DNA of 64,000 bases from Hallerella sp963656065 (GCA_963656065.1 CAVKGV010000005.1:62001-126000); one strand, 5' to 3'; counted from the stretch's first letter, positions 35,871 to 44,786 are shown. Notes: generated from the letters alone by a model not told the origin. Program-made: numbers and translations.

Positions 35871-36968
35871 CTACTCAAACCCCACCCGCATCGGTCCGCT
35901 CTTCCCATACTGGACCTTGCGCATGTAGAGCTTTCCTTTTGAGTCGTAGTGCAACTGTTCGCCGAAAGGTTCGCCGTCCTTGTAGAAGAGGCTGTCCTTG
36001 AGCGTGCCGTCCGGGTACCAGTTCCGCCAGGAACCGCTCGGCTTTCCGTTTTGAAAGTTTCCGTCGCTTGCGAGAGTTCCCGATGAATCGTAAAAGGAAA
36101 TCAGTTTGCGCTTTTCGCCGTTTTCCCAGATTTCCGCATAGCGGAGCGCGTGGCCGGGAAGCGTGTAGCGAAGGGTGTCCTGGATCTTGTTATCGACAAA
36201 TGTCGTTTCGGCGTCGATGCCGCCCTCTCCGATTTCCCCGTAGGCGATGCCGCTTCCGTTTACGAAAATGCTTTGCCTTTCGATGCGTCCGTCTTTTGCG
36301 AAATATGTCCAGACCGAGTCGCGGATGTTTTCCCTGTAGAAGGAACGTTTCCAGAGCTCACCCGTCGCGCGGAAAAGTTCCGACTTGCCGTGGAGCTTCC
36401 CCGCATGGTATTCGGAACGTGATTCGAGCGAGCCTCCCGGATAGAATGTCTCCGCGGTGCCTTCCAGAATTCCTTTCCGGCAAGTTTCTTTGTGGATCTT
36501 CTTTCCGTCTGCGGCGAATGTTTCGCGCGTTCCGTCGGCGTTTAGGGGAAAACAGGAATTTCTTTCCTTGATATTTCCGTTGGCGTGAAATTCTATCCAG
36601 GTGCCGACCGGTTCTCCGTCCTGAAAACTCTGTTCCGCGGCGGGTTTTCCGTCAAAGGAGAACGTTTTCCAAAGCCCGTCCTTGTTGCCGTTCCGGTAAA
36701 GTCCTTTGGCCTGGACATTGCCGTTTGAAAACCATTCCGTCCATTCCCCTTCGCGTTTCCCGTTCTCGTAGAAACCGGATTCCGCAAGGTCTCCGTGCGA
36801 TGTCCAGCGTTTAAATTCACCGTCCGGATTGCCGTTCCGGTAAGCGACTCGGGTCTTGCGGATGCCGTTGTAATGCGCCGTTTCGCGGATGTCCTCTTCC
36901 CGGCAGGCGATGAGCAGGGTTAGGCAAAGCGTAAAAAATGCGAAATTTCGAAATCTGGCCATGTTCAC
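35871..36968 (-). CDS. MORN-like repeat lipoprotein
   Basis: 365 residues with a lipoprotein signal peptide (LCLTLLIAC, lipid on C22). The rest consists of about a dozen repeats of the pattern Y-x-N-G-x-x-x-G-x-W-x-x-W/F-x-x-x-G-x-x, as in YENGKREGEWTEWFSNGN, known from MORN-like and YwqK-type proteins. It is probably anchored in the outer or inner membrane facing the periplasm. Function is unknown; MORN-type repeats in other proteins contact lipids or protein partners. It is divergent from 36996 with a 27-base gap and lies 47 bases upstream of the regulator gene on the same strand. Confidence 0.8.
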   Translation of the reverse strand: MNMARFRNFAFFTLCLTLLIACREEDIRETAHYNGIRKTRVAYRNGNPDGEFKRWTSHGDLAESGFYENGKREGEWTEWFSNGNVQAKGLYRNGNKDGLWKTFSFDGKPAAEQSFQDGEPVGTWIEFHANGNIKERNSCFPLNADGTRETFAADGKKIHKETCRKGILEGTAETFYPGGSLESRSEYHAGKLHGKSELFRATGELWKRSFYRENIRDSVWTYFAKDGRIERQSIFVNGSGIAYGEIGEGGIDAETTFVDNKIQDTLRYTLPGHALRYAEIWENGEKRKLISFYDSSGTLASDGNFQNGKPSGSWRNWYPDGTLKDSLFYKDGEPFGEQLHYDSKGKLYMRKVQYGKSGPMRVGFE

Positions 36969-36995
36969 AACTTAGAAAAAAGGTAATTTCCCAGT

Positions 36996-37784
36996 ATGGA
37001 TTCGAGAAAATTCCAGTCGGTTCGAGAAATTTTAAAAAGCCGGATCAATACGCCTCTTGCGTGGGGCGTCCTTCTGCTGACGTTCGCCCTGACCGTTCTC
37101 TTCTATTTTTCGCAGAAAAAACAGGAGGACGTTTATAATCGGTATGTGGAAACCCTTTCCGAATACAAGTTTTTTGCGTCGCGCGTGATGCAGAGAATGG
37201 AACGTGTTCGGGTCTTTCCGGAAGATACTTCCGTCCTGATGAGTTCCCTGCGCAGCTTGCGGGAAAATGCGGTTGCCGTCTATGCGGCATCGGAAAAGGC
37301 CCGTTCGATCGGCTGGATGCCGCCGGAGCAAGATTTTTCCGAATTTGAAACGGCGGTTCTCGGCTGGGTCGCTTCAATTCGGCGCTATGTCCCGGTGCGT
37401 TTGATCTGGCTGGACAGCGCACGCTTGCTGACAAGGGATCTGTATCGCTTCGACGCTTCGCTTGCGGAACCTCTTGTGCGGACACTGGATTCCGCTCGGA
37501 TGGGATTTGTCGTCGAAGGGGACGAGTCGCACCTTGCGAGACTTCCAGGAACTCTCGGGGAACGTTACCGGAAATCTTTGCGGGAAAATGCGAACCAGGC
37601 GTCCCTCTGGATTCGGATAAGTAACGATGAAGCGCTGGTCCGTTGCGAGGATCTTTTGCAAAAATTCAGGATGCGCTCTTTCGAAAATCGGGAGGCCAAG
37701 TTCTGGATCCAGCAGGTCTTTTATCTGGTGTCCATCATATTGCTTTTGTTCACCCTCTTCTTTGTCATCCGCTCGAGGAAGTAA
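36996..37784 (+). CDS. Hypothetical membrane protein with two terminal membrane helices
   Basis: 262 residues, not recognised. A hydrophobic helix at about 21-40 (LAWGVLLLTFALTVLFYF) and another at about 239-258 (FYLVSIILLLFTLFFVI) enclose an about 200-residue, mostly helical domain that should be periplasmic. The helical character resembles the sensor part of four-helix-bundle receptors, but no HAMP or signalling domain follows. It is the first gene of a tight three-gene run (one base between its stop and the next start). Confidence 0.7.
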   Translation: MDSRKFQSVREILKSRINTPLAWGVLLLTFALTVLFYFSQKKQEDVYNRYVETLSEYKFFASRVMQRMERVRVFPEDTSVLMSSLRSLRENAVAVYAASEKARSIGWMPPEQDFSEFETAVLGWVASIRRYVPVRLIWLDSARLLTRDLYRFDASLAEPLVRTLDSARMGFVVEGDESHLARLPGTLGERYRKSLRENANQASLWIRISNDEALVRCEDLLQKFRMRSFENREAKFWIQQVFYLVSIILLLFTLFFVIRSRK

Positions 37785-37785
37785 G

Positions 37786-38292
37786 ATGTCTCGTTCTTTA
37801 CGGTTTCTTTTTCTGGTTGTCGCTGCGTTTCTGTGCTTTTTGGCTTCGTATCTTTTTTTGCAGACGCTGCCCTTTTACAAGAGCATCGGTGGCGAAGAGG
37901 ATTTGTTTTACGGGAAGATTTCTTCGGTCGCTTTTCCGCGGGGGTGGCATGGGACGGGCATCCCTCTTTTTGACAGGACGTTCTTTTACCTGAACGAAGA
38001 CCGGGAAGCGGTGTTTACTCTCTCGCTGCCTGCCGAAGAGGAAGAAATTCTCGGGGAGTGGATTTCGTTCTGGTCGGAAACGGGAATGCCCGCGCCGATT
38101 GAAGTCCGGGGCGTCCGGATTTCTCCGAGGGAATGGATCGTGACGGGTCTTGCAGGAAATGACGGAGAGCTGGATCCTTTGAAAATTCGGGCATTCCACC
38201 TGCGGGCGATAATGTGGTCGGGTGTTGCGGATATCGTCCTGCTTGTCGCGGCGTTTCTTGCGCTGCGGAAGGCGCTTGGGCGCAGACGATGA
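37786..38292 (+). CDS. Hypothetical membrane protein
   Basis: 168 residues from the ATG one base after the previous stop. A hydrophobic N-terminal helix (FLFLVVAAFLCFLASYLFL) and a second near the C-terminus (MWSGVADIVLLVAAFLALRKAL) flank a domain with beta character (GWHGTGIPLFDRTFFYL, EVRGVRISPREWIVTGLAG). No family recognised. The layout matches its upstream neighbour: a periplasmic domain between two helices. Its stop overlaps the esterase start as ATGA. Confidence 0.7.
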   Translation: MSRSLRFLFLVVAAFLCFLASYLFLQTLPFYKSIGGEEDLFYGKISSVAFPRGWHGTGIPLFDRTFFYLNEDREAVFTLSLPAEEEEILGEWISFWSETGMPAPIEVRGVRISPREWIVTGLAGNDGELDPLKIRAFHLRAIMWSGVADIVLLVAAFLALRKALGRRR

Positions 38293-39005
38293 AATTTGCC
38301 TTCTTCGTTCTTTTCGCGACGGTTTCTGCCTTTTCGGCGGCTTCCGGTGCTTTTGTCGCGGATTCCATACAAATTAATTTTGGCTCTTTCGCAAGTCCTT
38401 CCGCGGTGTGGCATTCGACCAAAATCGTCCGTCCGCAACTGTTCGTCTGGTTCCATGGCGGGATGCAGAGCGCGAAGTGCTCCAAGGGTTACGGGGCGGG
38501 AGCGGCTCTCGTTCCTTTTTTGGAAAAGCTTGGCAAGGAGAGCGCCGTGCTGAGCGTTTCCGCTTGCGGGGAAAACCACTGGCTTTCGCAGGCTCCGCTC
38601 GGGGCGGTCGATCGGATGCTCGATTCCCTGGAAGTCCGCTGGAAACTGAAAATCGATACGGTTTCTCTTGTCGGCGTCTCGGACGGAGGCTTGGGCGTTG
38701 TCGGCTACACGCTCTACGGAAAGCGTTTCGTTCAAAAACGGCTTCTCGTCAGCACGAATCTGGCGGCGGTCGCGGATGCAAAAAACCTGGTGCAGGATCC
38801 GAAGATTCGCCTGGGAACGTGGACTTTTCTCCAGGGCGGTGCGGACAGGCTCTATCCGTCGGACCGAACCGTTCCGTGGATGGAAACGTTCTGCTCGGCG
38901 TTGGGCGGTAAAGTTTGCCGGATTCGCTTTGATGAACGCGGAGAACACGACTGGTCCTGGTGGACGCTTTATCGGGAATCCTGGATCCGGGATTTCCTGC
39001 GTTGA
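38289..39005 (+). CDS. Secreted alpha/beta-hydrolase (esterase-like)
   Basis: 238 residues with a signal peptide (FAFFVLFATVSAFSAASG). PQLFVWFHGGMQ carries the oxyanion HGG motif, the nucleophile elbow is GVSDG with Ser131, an acid candidate sits in LQGGADRLYP and the catalytic His in GEHDWSWW. These are the elements of PHB-depolymerase/feruloyl-esterase-like hydrolases. Substrate unknown; in a fibre-degrading relative a plant-cell-wall ester is imaginable but not shown. Translationally coupled to the upstream membrane protein. Confidence 0.75.
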   Translation: MKFAFFVLFATVSAFSAASGAFVADSIQINFGSFASPSAVWHSTKIVRPQLFVWFHGGMQSAKCSKGYGAGAALVPFLEKLGKESAVLSVSACGENHWLSQAPLGAVDRMLDSLEVRWKLKIDTVSLVGVSDGGLGVVGYTLYGKRFVQKRLLVSTNLAAVADAKNLVQDPKIRLGTWTFLQGGADRLYPSDRTVPWMETFCSALGGKVCRIRFDERGEHDWSWWTLYRESWIRDFLR

Positions 39006-39035
39006 GTTTTACCGCGGCAATTTTTCGAAGAGCCC

Positions 39036-39063
39036 TTGACAAAACCGGCAAAAGTTTTAAAAT
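39036..39063 (+). promoter_or_regulatory. Sigma-70-type promoter of tRNA-Leu
   Basis: TTGACA at 39036-39041 and TAAAAT at 39058-39063 are separated by 16 bases. The expected transcription start lies a few bases before the tRNA 5' end at 39079. This is the best -35/-10 pair noticed in the window. Confidence 0.8.
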
Positions 39064-39078
39064 TTGGAACACACACTC

Positions 39079-39162
39079 GCGGGTGTGGCGGAATTGGTAT
39101 ACGCGCTAGATTCAGGTTCTAGTGTTCGCAAGGACATGAAGGTTCAAGTCCTTTCACCCGCA
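39079..39162 (+). tRNA. tRNA-Leu (anticodon CAG)
   Basis: The 84-nt sequence folds as a class II tRNA. The acceptor arm pairs GCGGGTG with CACCCGC and has discriminator A. The D arm contains GGTATA, the anticodon stem CTAGA/TCTAG encloses loop TTCAGGT (anticodon CAG), a long variable arm follows and the T arm has GGTTCAAGTCC. The 3' CCA is not encoded. It reads CUG leucine codons. Confidence 0.95.
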
Positions 39163-39165
39163 TAA

Positions 39166-39199
39166 GTCTCGTTCTTTCATCGGAACGGGGCTTTTTTTT
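39166..39199 (+). terminator. Rho-independent terminator after tRNA-Leu
   Basis: A 9-bp stem (39166-39174 with 39183-39191, including G-U pairs) with an 8-base loop is followed by eight T at 39192-39199. It starts four bases after the tRNA 3' end. Confidence 0.8.
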
Positions 39200-39268
39200 A
39201 TGTCGATTTCTTCTGCCTCTTTTCAATCTTCAACCGATTTCTCGGCGGGAAATTACCATATTTGAAGC

Positions 39269-39685
39269 ATGATTTTGCGGTGGTTGCTTTTGTTCGCCTT
39301 TCTGTCCCTGCTCGCTTGCGGCTCGGACGATTCGTTTGAAACTTGTGAGGAAGGTTCCGTGGCGAAACTCCGTACGCTTTCGTCGGAAGTTGCCGAATCT
39401 TCTTTTTGCCGGACGATTTACGGCGAGGTTTCCTACCAGTTTTCGGGGCGCTGCGCGCGAAAGGGATGCTTTTTCCTGTATGACGTGGATGCGGACGGCC
39501 TGAGGGTTCCCGGCGACAGCATCTATCTGTCGGACACTTCCGCATTTCCCCAAAAATGGAAGAATCCGGATGCGGTGCATCTGGCGCATGTGACGGGAGA
39601 TTACTATCCGGGGAAAAAGTTTGATTGCGAGTCTCTTGCCGACCAGGAGTGCCAACGGGCGTTCTATGTGCGCGATGTCGAGTAA
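39269..39685 (+). CDS. Small putative lipoprotein
   Basis: 138 residues with a lipobox (LLFAFLSLLACGS, lipid on C17). The mature part has seven further cysteines (e.g. FSGRCARKGCFFLYD), so disulphides in the periplasm are likely. The stretch YDVDADGLRVPGDSIYL resembles a short calcium-loop-like or Ig-type segment, though no family is recognised. The 3' end overlaps the next gene by about ten bases. A TAnnnT box sits a few bases before the ATG with no Shine-Dalgarno. Confidence 0.72.
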   Translation: MILRWLLLFAFLSLLACGSDDSFETCEEGSVAKLRTLSSEVAESSFCRTIYGEVSYQFSGRCARKGCFFLYDVDADGLRVPGDSIYLSDTSAFPQKWKNPDAVHLAHVTGDYYPGKKFDCESLADQECQRAFYVRDVE

Positions 39686-40262
39686 TGTTTTTTCGGAAGA
39701 CCTCGTTCTTGCGGGAAAGCACGTGGCGCTCGCCTTTCTCGAAAGATCGGACGCGGAAGAGCTTTTGCATCTGGTAAACGCTTCGCGAAATTCCCTGGGC
39801 AGTTGGCTTCCCTGGGTGGAAAATTTTCACACGTTGCAGGACGCCGTTTCTTCGATAGCCGCATACGATATGCAGCAAAAGCTTGGAAACGGCGGAGCGT
39901 TCGGCATCCGTTGCCTGGAAGACGGAGCCTTGGCGGGGGAATTTATTTTGCAGTGGGTAGATCCGCGGAATCTGTCCGCTTCGCTCGGGTATTTTCTGGG
40001 AAGCGAGTTTGAAGGAAAGGGCTTGGCTTTGGAATCGGGACGGCTCGTCTTGAAATATTTGAAAGAGCTGGGAATCCACCGGGTTGAAATTTCCGCGGCG
40101 ACGGAGAATGCGAAAAGCAACGCCCTGGCCGAAAGACTCGGCTTTCGAAAGGAAGGCGTTGCGGTCGGGGCGGAATTTTTACACGGAAAATTTTGGGACC
40201 ATAACCGTTGGGCGCTTATTTTTGGATCGAATTCGCAGTTCGGTTACGAGTGTAAACATTAA
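39675..40262 (+). CDS. GNAT acetyltransferase, RimJ/RimL type
   Basis: 195 residues from the ATG at 39675; one at 39666 adds three residues. SEDLVLAGKHVALAFLERSDAEELLHLVN, LGYFLGSEFEGKGLALESGRLVLKYL and HRVEISAATENAKSNALAERLGFRKEG are the standard blocks of the ribosomal-protein-acetyltransferase subgroup, including the acetyl-CoA loop (E-G-K-G-L-A). Substrate may be a protein N-terminus or a small molecule. The start lies inside the preceding lipoprotein gene, suggesting coupling. Confidence 0.88.
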   Translation: MSSNVFSEDLVLAGKHVALAFLERSDAEELLHLVNASRNSLGSWLPWVENFHTLQDAVSSIAAYDMQQKLGNGGAFGIRCLEDGALAGEFILQWVDPRNLSASLGYFLGSEFEGKGLALESGRLVLKYLKELGIHRVEISAATENAKSNALAERLGFRKEGVAVGAEFLHGKFWDHNRWALIFGSNSQFGYECKH

Positions 40263-40310
40263 AATACAATTGAAGAACAAAAAAACTCGGGGAACTTTTA
40301 TTTTATAGAT

Positions 40311-41159
40311 ATGGAATCTTGTGCAGAAGAAAATCCGTCCGCGCCGGACATTTTGCAATATACGAACTATCGTGTATTTTTACACGATTATTATGCCTAC
40401 AAGAAATCGACGTCGGCGGCGTTCAGCTTGCGCTTTTTTGCTGCGAAGGCCGGGCTTTCGAGCCATGCGCACCTGAAGCTTGTCATGGACGGGAAACGGA
40501 ACATCACGAAAAATACGGTCGTAAAAATCATCCAGGGGCTGGGCTTTGCCGATGAACGCGCCCAGTATTTTGAAAACCTGGTCTTTTTCAACCAGGCGAA
40601 GACGGACAAGGAAAAATCTTTCTACTACGGGAAGCTCATCCGTTCGACTCCGGGTTCGAGGCTGCACAAAATGGACCGCTCCCAGTTTCGCATCTTTACG
40701 GAGTGGTATCATTCGGTTATCCGCGAAATGGTGGATCTTGCCGGGTTCAACCCTGCTCCGGAATGGATTTCGAGACGTTTGGGAAATAAAATTTCGCCGT
40801 CGGATGTGGCGGAATCGCTCAAGCTTTTGACAAATCTTGGCTTGCTTTCCCGGACAGCCAACGGCTACCGCCAGGCGCAGAACCTGATTACGACAGACGA
40901 TGAGGTGAACGATCTGCTGGTCAAGGAATACCATCGCCAGATGCTTTCTGCGGCGAAGGACGCTCTTGAAGATGTTCCGGCGGAAAAACGCGACATTTCC
41001 GCGGTGACTTTTGCCATTCGGCGGAAAGATTTCCCCTCTTTGAAAAAACATTTGCAACTAATGCGGAAAGAACTATTAGATTTCTCCTGTGAAGCGGGAA
41101 CGGGCGAGGATGTTGTCCAAGTGAACATCCAGCTGTTTCCTTTGACGCGAGGAATATGA
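40311..41159 (+). CDS. TIGR02147 family protein (Fibrobacter-expanded putative regulator)
   Basis: 282 residues. The beginning YTNYRVFLHDYYAYKKS, FSLRFFAAKAGLSSHAHLKLVMDGKRN and IIQGLGFADERAQYFENLVFFNQA are the conserved blocks of TIGR02147, a paralogous family abundant in Fibrobacter. The segment around residue 30-75 looks like a helix-turn-helix, and a second winged-helix-like part follows (SPSDVAESLKLLTNLGLL). No signal peptide or membrane helix, so cytoplasmic. The stop overlaps the lipoprotein start as ATGA, which makes a joint function likely. Confidence 0.88.
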   Translation: MESCAEENPSAPDILQYTNYRVFLHDYYAYKKSTSAAFSLRFFAAKAGLSSHAHLKLVMDGKRNITKNTVVKIIQGLGFADERAQYFENLVFFNQAKTDKEKSFYYGKLIRSTPGSRLHKMDRSQFRIFTEWYHSVIREMVDLAGFNPAPEWISRRLGNKISPSDVAESLKLLTNLGLLSRTANGYRQAQNLITTDDEVNDLLVKEYHRQMLSAAKDALEDVPAEKRDISAVTFAIRRKDFPSLKKHLQLMRKELLDFSCEAGTGEDVVQVNIQLFPLTRGI

Positions 41160-42397
41160 TGCGGTTCTTGAAACTTTTTACTGCCGGCGTTTTGTTCGCT
41201 TTTGCCGTGATGGCGTGCGAACGTTCGGATCGTGCGGGTATCGAAATCGGAAATCCGCAGGTCTATGCCCATGCGTTCAAGGCGCGCTTTGTCGTCGATT
41301 ACGAGCTTCCGGGAGAGAGCTTGCCGGATTCTTCGGAATTGCCGCTCCGGATAGACGGACTGGAACTTTCGCTTTCCCGGCTGGTCGCCTATTCGAGCTA
41401 TTACACCTACGTGAGCTTTAACATTGCCGACGGACTTATGCTTTGGCCCGAAGTTTCGGGAGCCTCTCCGATGAAAATCGTTTTTGCGGAGGATTCTTCG
41501 GGCGAGGAAAGTTCATGGGACGCGGCTTTTGGCGATATCGAAATTGACGATGCGGGACTTTTGAAGGAAGTCGGCGCGACATTCGCCCCTGCCGAGAAAA
41601 ATTCCCGGCTGACCGGTTTTTTGCTTTGGAACGGAAACTACGAGCCGTTCGTGTTCTCGCTTTCCGGGTTGGATTCCTTGGAAGTGCGCTACCTGAAAAA
41701 CCAACTGGATTCGACTTCGAACGGCGCAATATCCCTGACGGTGCGCTTCTGCGTTCCGGCTTGGACGGGGAGTCTTCCGCTTTCGAGTGCGGAAAAGGAC
41801 GGCGACACGGTTCGGTTCGATGCATCGCACAATGCGCAATTGTGGGATTCGCTCACGGCTCGGTTCGGTGCGGCTTTCTCGGCGAAGCATCGCATTGTCC
41901 GCTATTCGGATGGGACACTTGACGACAGCTATGACCAGGAACTTCTCGAAAGTTTTGACGTTATCGATTCGAACTGGGTGTCGAACGGGAACTTTGAATC
42001 GGACAAGGACTGGATTCTTGTGGAACAGCTCGGAGGCGTCGCCGATACGGGCATTGCCGGCAACACGATGACGATTCGCGTGACAAATGGCGGAACGCAA
42101 AATTACAGTGTCCAGCTGATTCACGAGGACATTCCGCTTCTTGAAAACAGAAAATACAAGCTTATCTTTACGGGAGTGGCTTCGACGCCTTCATCGTTCA
42201 TGGTCCGCCTGGGATCCTACAGCACGTATGCGACCGAAGCGTTCCAGAAGACGGTTGTCATGGATACGGTCTGGAAATCCTATGAATTTGAATACAATGC
42301 TCTGGTAACCGATCTTTTTGCGCGATTGGAATTCAATCTCGGAAAATCGATCAATCGTTTTGAGCTGAAGGATGTCAAAATCTACCGCATCGATTGA
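41156..42397 (+). CDS. Lipoprotein with GIEIGNP segment and CBM4_9-like C-terminus
   Basis: 413 residues. Lipobox LLFAFAVMAC-type (lipid on C21). Right after it comes AGIEIGNPQVYAHAFKARFVVDYEL, a GxExGNP motif I recall from other lipoproteins found beside TIGR02147 genes. The C-terminal about 140 residues (from NGNFESDKDWILVEQLGG through NGGTQNYSVQLIHEDIPLL, KYKLIFTGVA and ARLEFNLGKS to LKDVKIY) follow the CBM4_9 jelly-roll pattern, which in other proteins binds cellulose or other glucans. It would be a membrane-anchored glycan-binding protein. Translation is coupled to the upstream TIGR02147 gene. Confidence 0.75.
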   Translation: MMRFLKLFTAGVLFAFAVMACERSDRAGIEIGNPQVYAHAFKARFVVDYELPGESLPDSSELPLRIDGLELSLSRLVAYSSYYTYVSFNIADGLMLWPEVSGASPMKIVFAEDSSGEESSWDAAFGDIEIDDAGLLKEVGATFAPAEKNSRLTGFLLWNGNYEPFVFSLSGLDSLEVRYLKNQLDSTSNGAISLTVRFCVPAWTGSLPLSSAEKDGDTVRFDASHNAQLWDSLTARFGAAFSAKHRIVRYSDGTLDDSYDQELLESFDVIDSNWVSNGNFESDKDWILVEQLGGVADTGIAGNTMTIRVTNGGTQNYSVQLIHEDIPLLENRKYKLIFTGVASTPSSFMVRLGSYSTYATEAFQKTVVMDTVWKSYEFEYNALVTDLFARLEFNLGKSINRFELKDVKIYRID

Positions 42398-42446
42398 GAA
42401 ATCCTGAAAACGGAACTAATTTTTTCAAAAACGTTTAGGTTTCGCC

Positions 42447-44786
42447 ATGAAAAATTTTTGTTCCGCTGTTCTTGTATTGACGCTTTGTTCGGCAGGCTTG
42501 GCGTATCTGCCCGGGGAACGGAGCTTCCCTTCGCTTCCGAATTCGAACGGGCTCTTTGGAAACCCGGCCGGGCTTTCGGCGTTTGATTCGCCGGGGGCAC
42601 TATTGAATTTCGGTCGGACGAAAAGTGACATCTATGAAATTTCGACAGGATTTCACGGAAATTATTTGGGCGCGTCTTTTGAATACCGCTCGGATTACGG
42701 ATCAATAGACGAATCGCGCTGGAATCTGGTAGCGTCGCTTCCGGTATTTTCACGCTTTGCGTTTTTGGGCGCATCGTGGAACGCTTTTCGCAGTGCGGAC
42801 TTTTCGGGAACCGACTGGGCGATAACTCCGGGCATTCTCATCCGTCCTTTTCCCTTTCTCGCTCTCGGCTTTGACAGCCGGAATGCGTTGCAGTTCGGAC
42901 CGGAGAAACAGCGGCGCGTGCAGGAATACGGGGCGACGGTTCGTCCGCTAGACGGAATTTCCGTGAGCTATGCCGGGGAAAACGCGACGGCCCATCGTCT
43001 GCTCGTCGATGCGGATTTCGGACTTTTGAACCTGGGCGTGCAGGTGCCGATCTATGGCGATGACGAATACCGCGTCTATGTGTCGCATGGGTTCGGGCGC
43101 TCTTTCAAGGGAACGGTTGCGGTGGATGATGACTGGAAACCGCGGCATGTTTCGGTCGGCTACCATTCGGCTAAGCTTGCCAATCCCTATTTGCTTCCGC
43201 GTGTCGTGCGCGTGCCGCTTTCTGCGCCTTTGACGGAGACGGAATCCGGATTTTCGCTGTTTGGTTTCGGGACGAACGCTCTCAGCGTGGAATCCCTGCG
43301 CGAACATTTTGATCTGCTGCTTGCCGATGAAAGCGCCCAGCTTATCGTTTTTGATTTTTCGGGTTACAAGGCGGGCACGGCGATCTCGAAGGAAATCGAG
43401 CGGGGAATCGCCAGGCTGAATCTGCGCGGACGGACGACCGTCGCCTATCTAGACGAACTGCGCCCGACGACGCTTCTCGCTTCGAGTTCGGCGACGAAAG
43501 TGGTCTTAGAACCGTCTGCCCGGGTGAACTTCCGCGGTGTCGGCGGGGAAGTCCTGTATTACAAGGGACTTTTTGACATGCTGGGCGTGAAAGTGGAACT
43601 CTTGCGGCATGGAGCCTACAAGTCGGCGGTGGAGCCTTATACGGCGGACTCGATGAGCGTGGAAACGCGCGAAAATTATGAACAGCTTTATGGCGAATGG
43701 TGGAATGTCCTGATCGAGGATGTCCGGATGCGGGTTTCGGATCCGCAGCTTTTGGATTCCTTGCTTGCGCGGCCCAGCCTGCTTGCGTCCGATGCGAGGA
43801 AAGCCGGTCTTGTCGATACGACTCTCTATCTCGATGAAGTCGCCCCCTATGCCCTCAAAACTATCTATGGCGTGGATGCTCCGTTTGCCGCGGTATCGAA
43901 TTTTACGCTGAAAGCCGGGCTGCGCATTTTTGACGAGAGCTGGCGTCCGCGTTCCAAAATCGCCTTGCTGAATATCGAAGGCTCCATTGTGGACGGCCCT
44001 GGCGGATATGATCCGCTGACAGGGACCCGCAGCACCGGTTCAAAGGAAGTTCTCGACGCTCTCGACAGGCTCATGCGTTCCCCGGAATATTCCGCTCTGA
44101 TAGTCCGCATCAACAGCCCGGGCGGATCGGCGTTAGCATCGGATGAAATCTGGCATCGTTTGCAGACGGTTTCCCGCACGGGACTGCCCGTCATCGCGAG
44201 CATCGGCGACATGGGAGCGAGCGGCGGTTACCTGATCGCTTGCGGCGCAAACGAAATCATTGCGGAAAAGGCGAGCATCGTCGGGAGCATCGGAATTTTT
44301 GGGGGGAAGGTCAGTTTCCGGGGGCTTTTCGACAAATTGAAACTTCGCGCAGAGACGGTCAAGACACACGAATTTGCCGACGCGGATGGAATCGGAAAGC
44401 CTTTTACGGAAAGTGAAAAGGAAGCGCTCCAAAATTATCTGGATGCCTTTTACGGGAGGTTCCTGGATATCGTAAGCGGAGCCACGGGAATAGGAATCGA
44501 TTCCTTGGACAGGAGCCTTGCCGGCGGACGGGTTTTTACCGGAAGCCAGGGCGTTCAAAACGGGCTGGTTCATCGGATCGGCGGACTCGATATGGCGATT
44601 TACGAAGCGAAGCGTCTGTCCGGACTTTCGAAGCGCCGTACCGTGGTCCTCGAATCCATTCTTTCGGATGATTCCTATCTGTTTCGCGGATTTTCGGACC
44701 AGGTCCGCTTGCTCTCCTGGATGAAATCCGTGGAAAAAACACAAGTTTGGGCTCTTTTTACGATGCCCCCCTTGCCGATTCGTTAA
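42447..44786 (+). CDS. sppA: Signal peptide peptidase SppA with extra N-terminal barrel-like domain
   Basis: 779 residues, against 618 for E. coli SppA. A Sec signal peptide (FCSAVLVLTLCSAGLA) leads into about 250 residues with outer-membrane-protein character (GNPAGLSAFDSPGALLNFG, GISVSYAGENATAHRLLVD). The two S49 repeats follow. The general base Lys lies in HGAYKSAVEPY (K392) and the nucleophile in GDMGASGGYL (S592), 200 residues apart exactly as K209/S409 of E. coli. It cleaves leftover signal peptides or membrane protein fragments; the fusion could place it at the outer membrane instead. Confidence 0.9.
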   Translation: MKNFCSAVLVLTLCSAGLAYLPGERSFPSLPNSNGLFGNPAGLSAFDSPGALLNFGRTKSDIYEISTGFHGNYLGASFEYRSDYGSIDESRWNLVASLPVFSRFAFLGASWNAFRSADFSGTDWAITPGILIRPFPFLALGFDSRNALQFGPEKQRRVQEYGATVRPLDGISVSYAGENATAHRLLVDADFGLLNLGVQVPIYGDDEYRVYVSHGFGRSFKGTVAVDDDWKPRHVSVGYHSAKLANPYLLPRVVRVPLSAPLTETESGFSLFGFGTNALSVESLREHFDLLLADESAQLIVFDFSGYKAGTAISKEIERGIARLNLRGRTTVAYLDELRPTTLLASSSATKVVLEPSARVNFRGVGGEVLYYKGLFDMLGVKVELLRHGAYKSAVEPYTADSMSVETRENYEQLYGEWWNVLIEDVRMRVSDPQLLDSLLARPSLLASDARKAGLVDTTLYLDEVAPYALKTIYGVDAPFAAVSNFTLKAGLRIFDESWRPRSKIALLNIEGSIVDGPGGYDPLTGTRSTGSKEVLDALDRLMRSPEYSALIVRINSPGGSALASDEIWHRLQTVSRTGLPVIASIGDMGASGGYLIACGANEIIAEKASIVGSIGIFGGKVSFRGLFDKLKLRAETVKTHEFADADGIGKPFTESEKEALQNYLDAFYGRFLDIVSGATGIGIDSLDRSLAGGRVFTGSQGVQNGLVHRIGGLDMAIYEAKRLSGLSKRRTVVLESILSDDSYLFRGFSDQVRLLSWMKSVEKTQVWALFTMPPLPIR

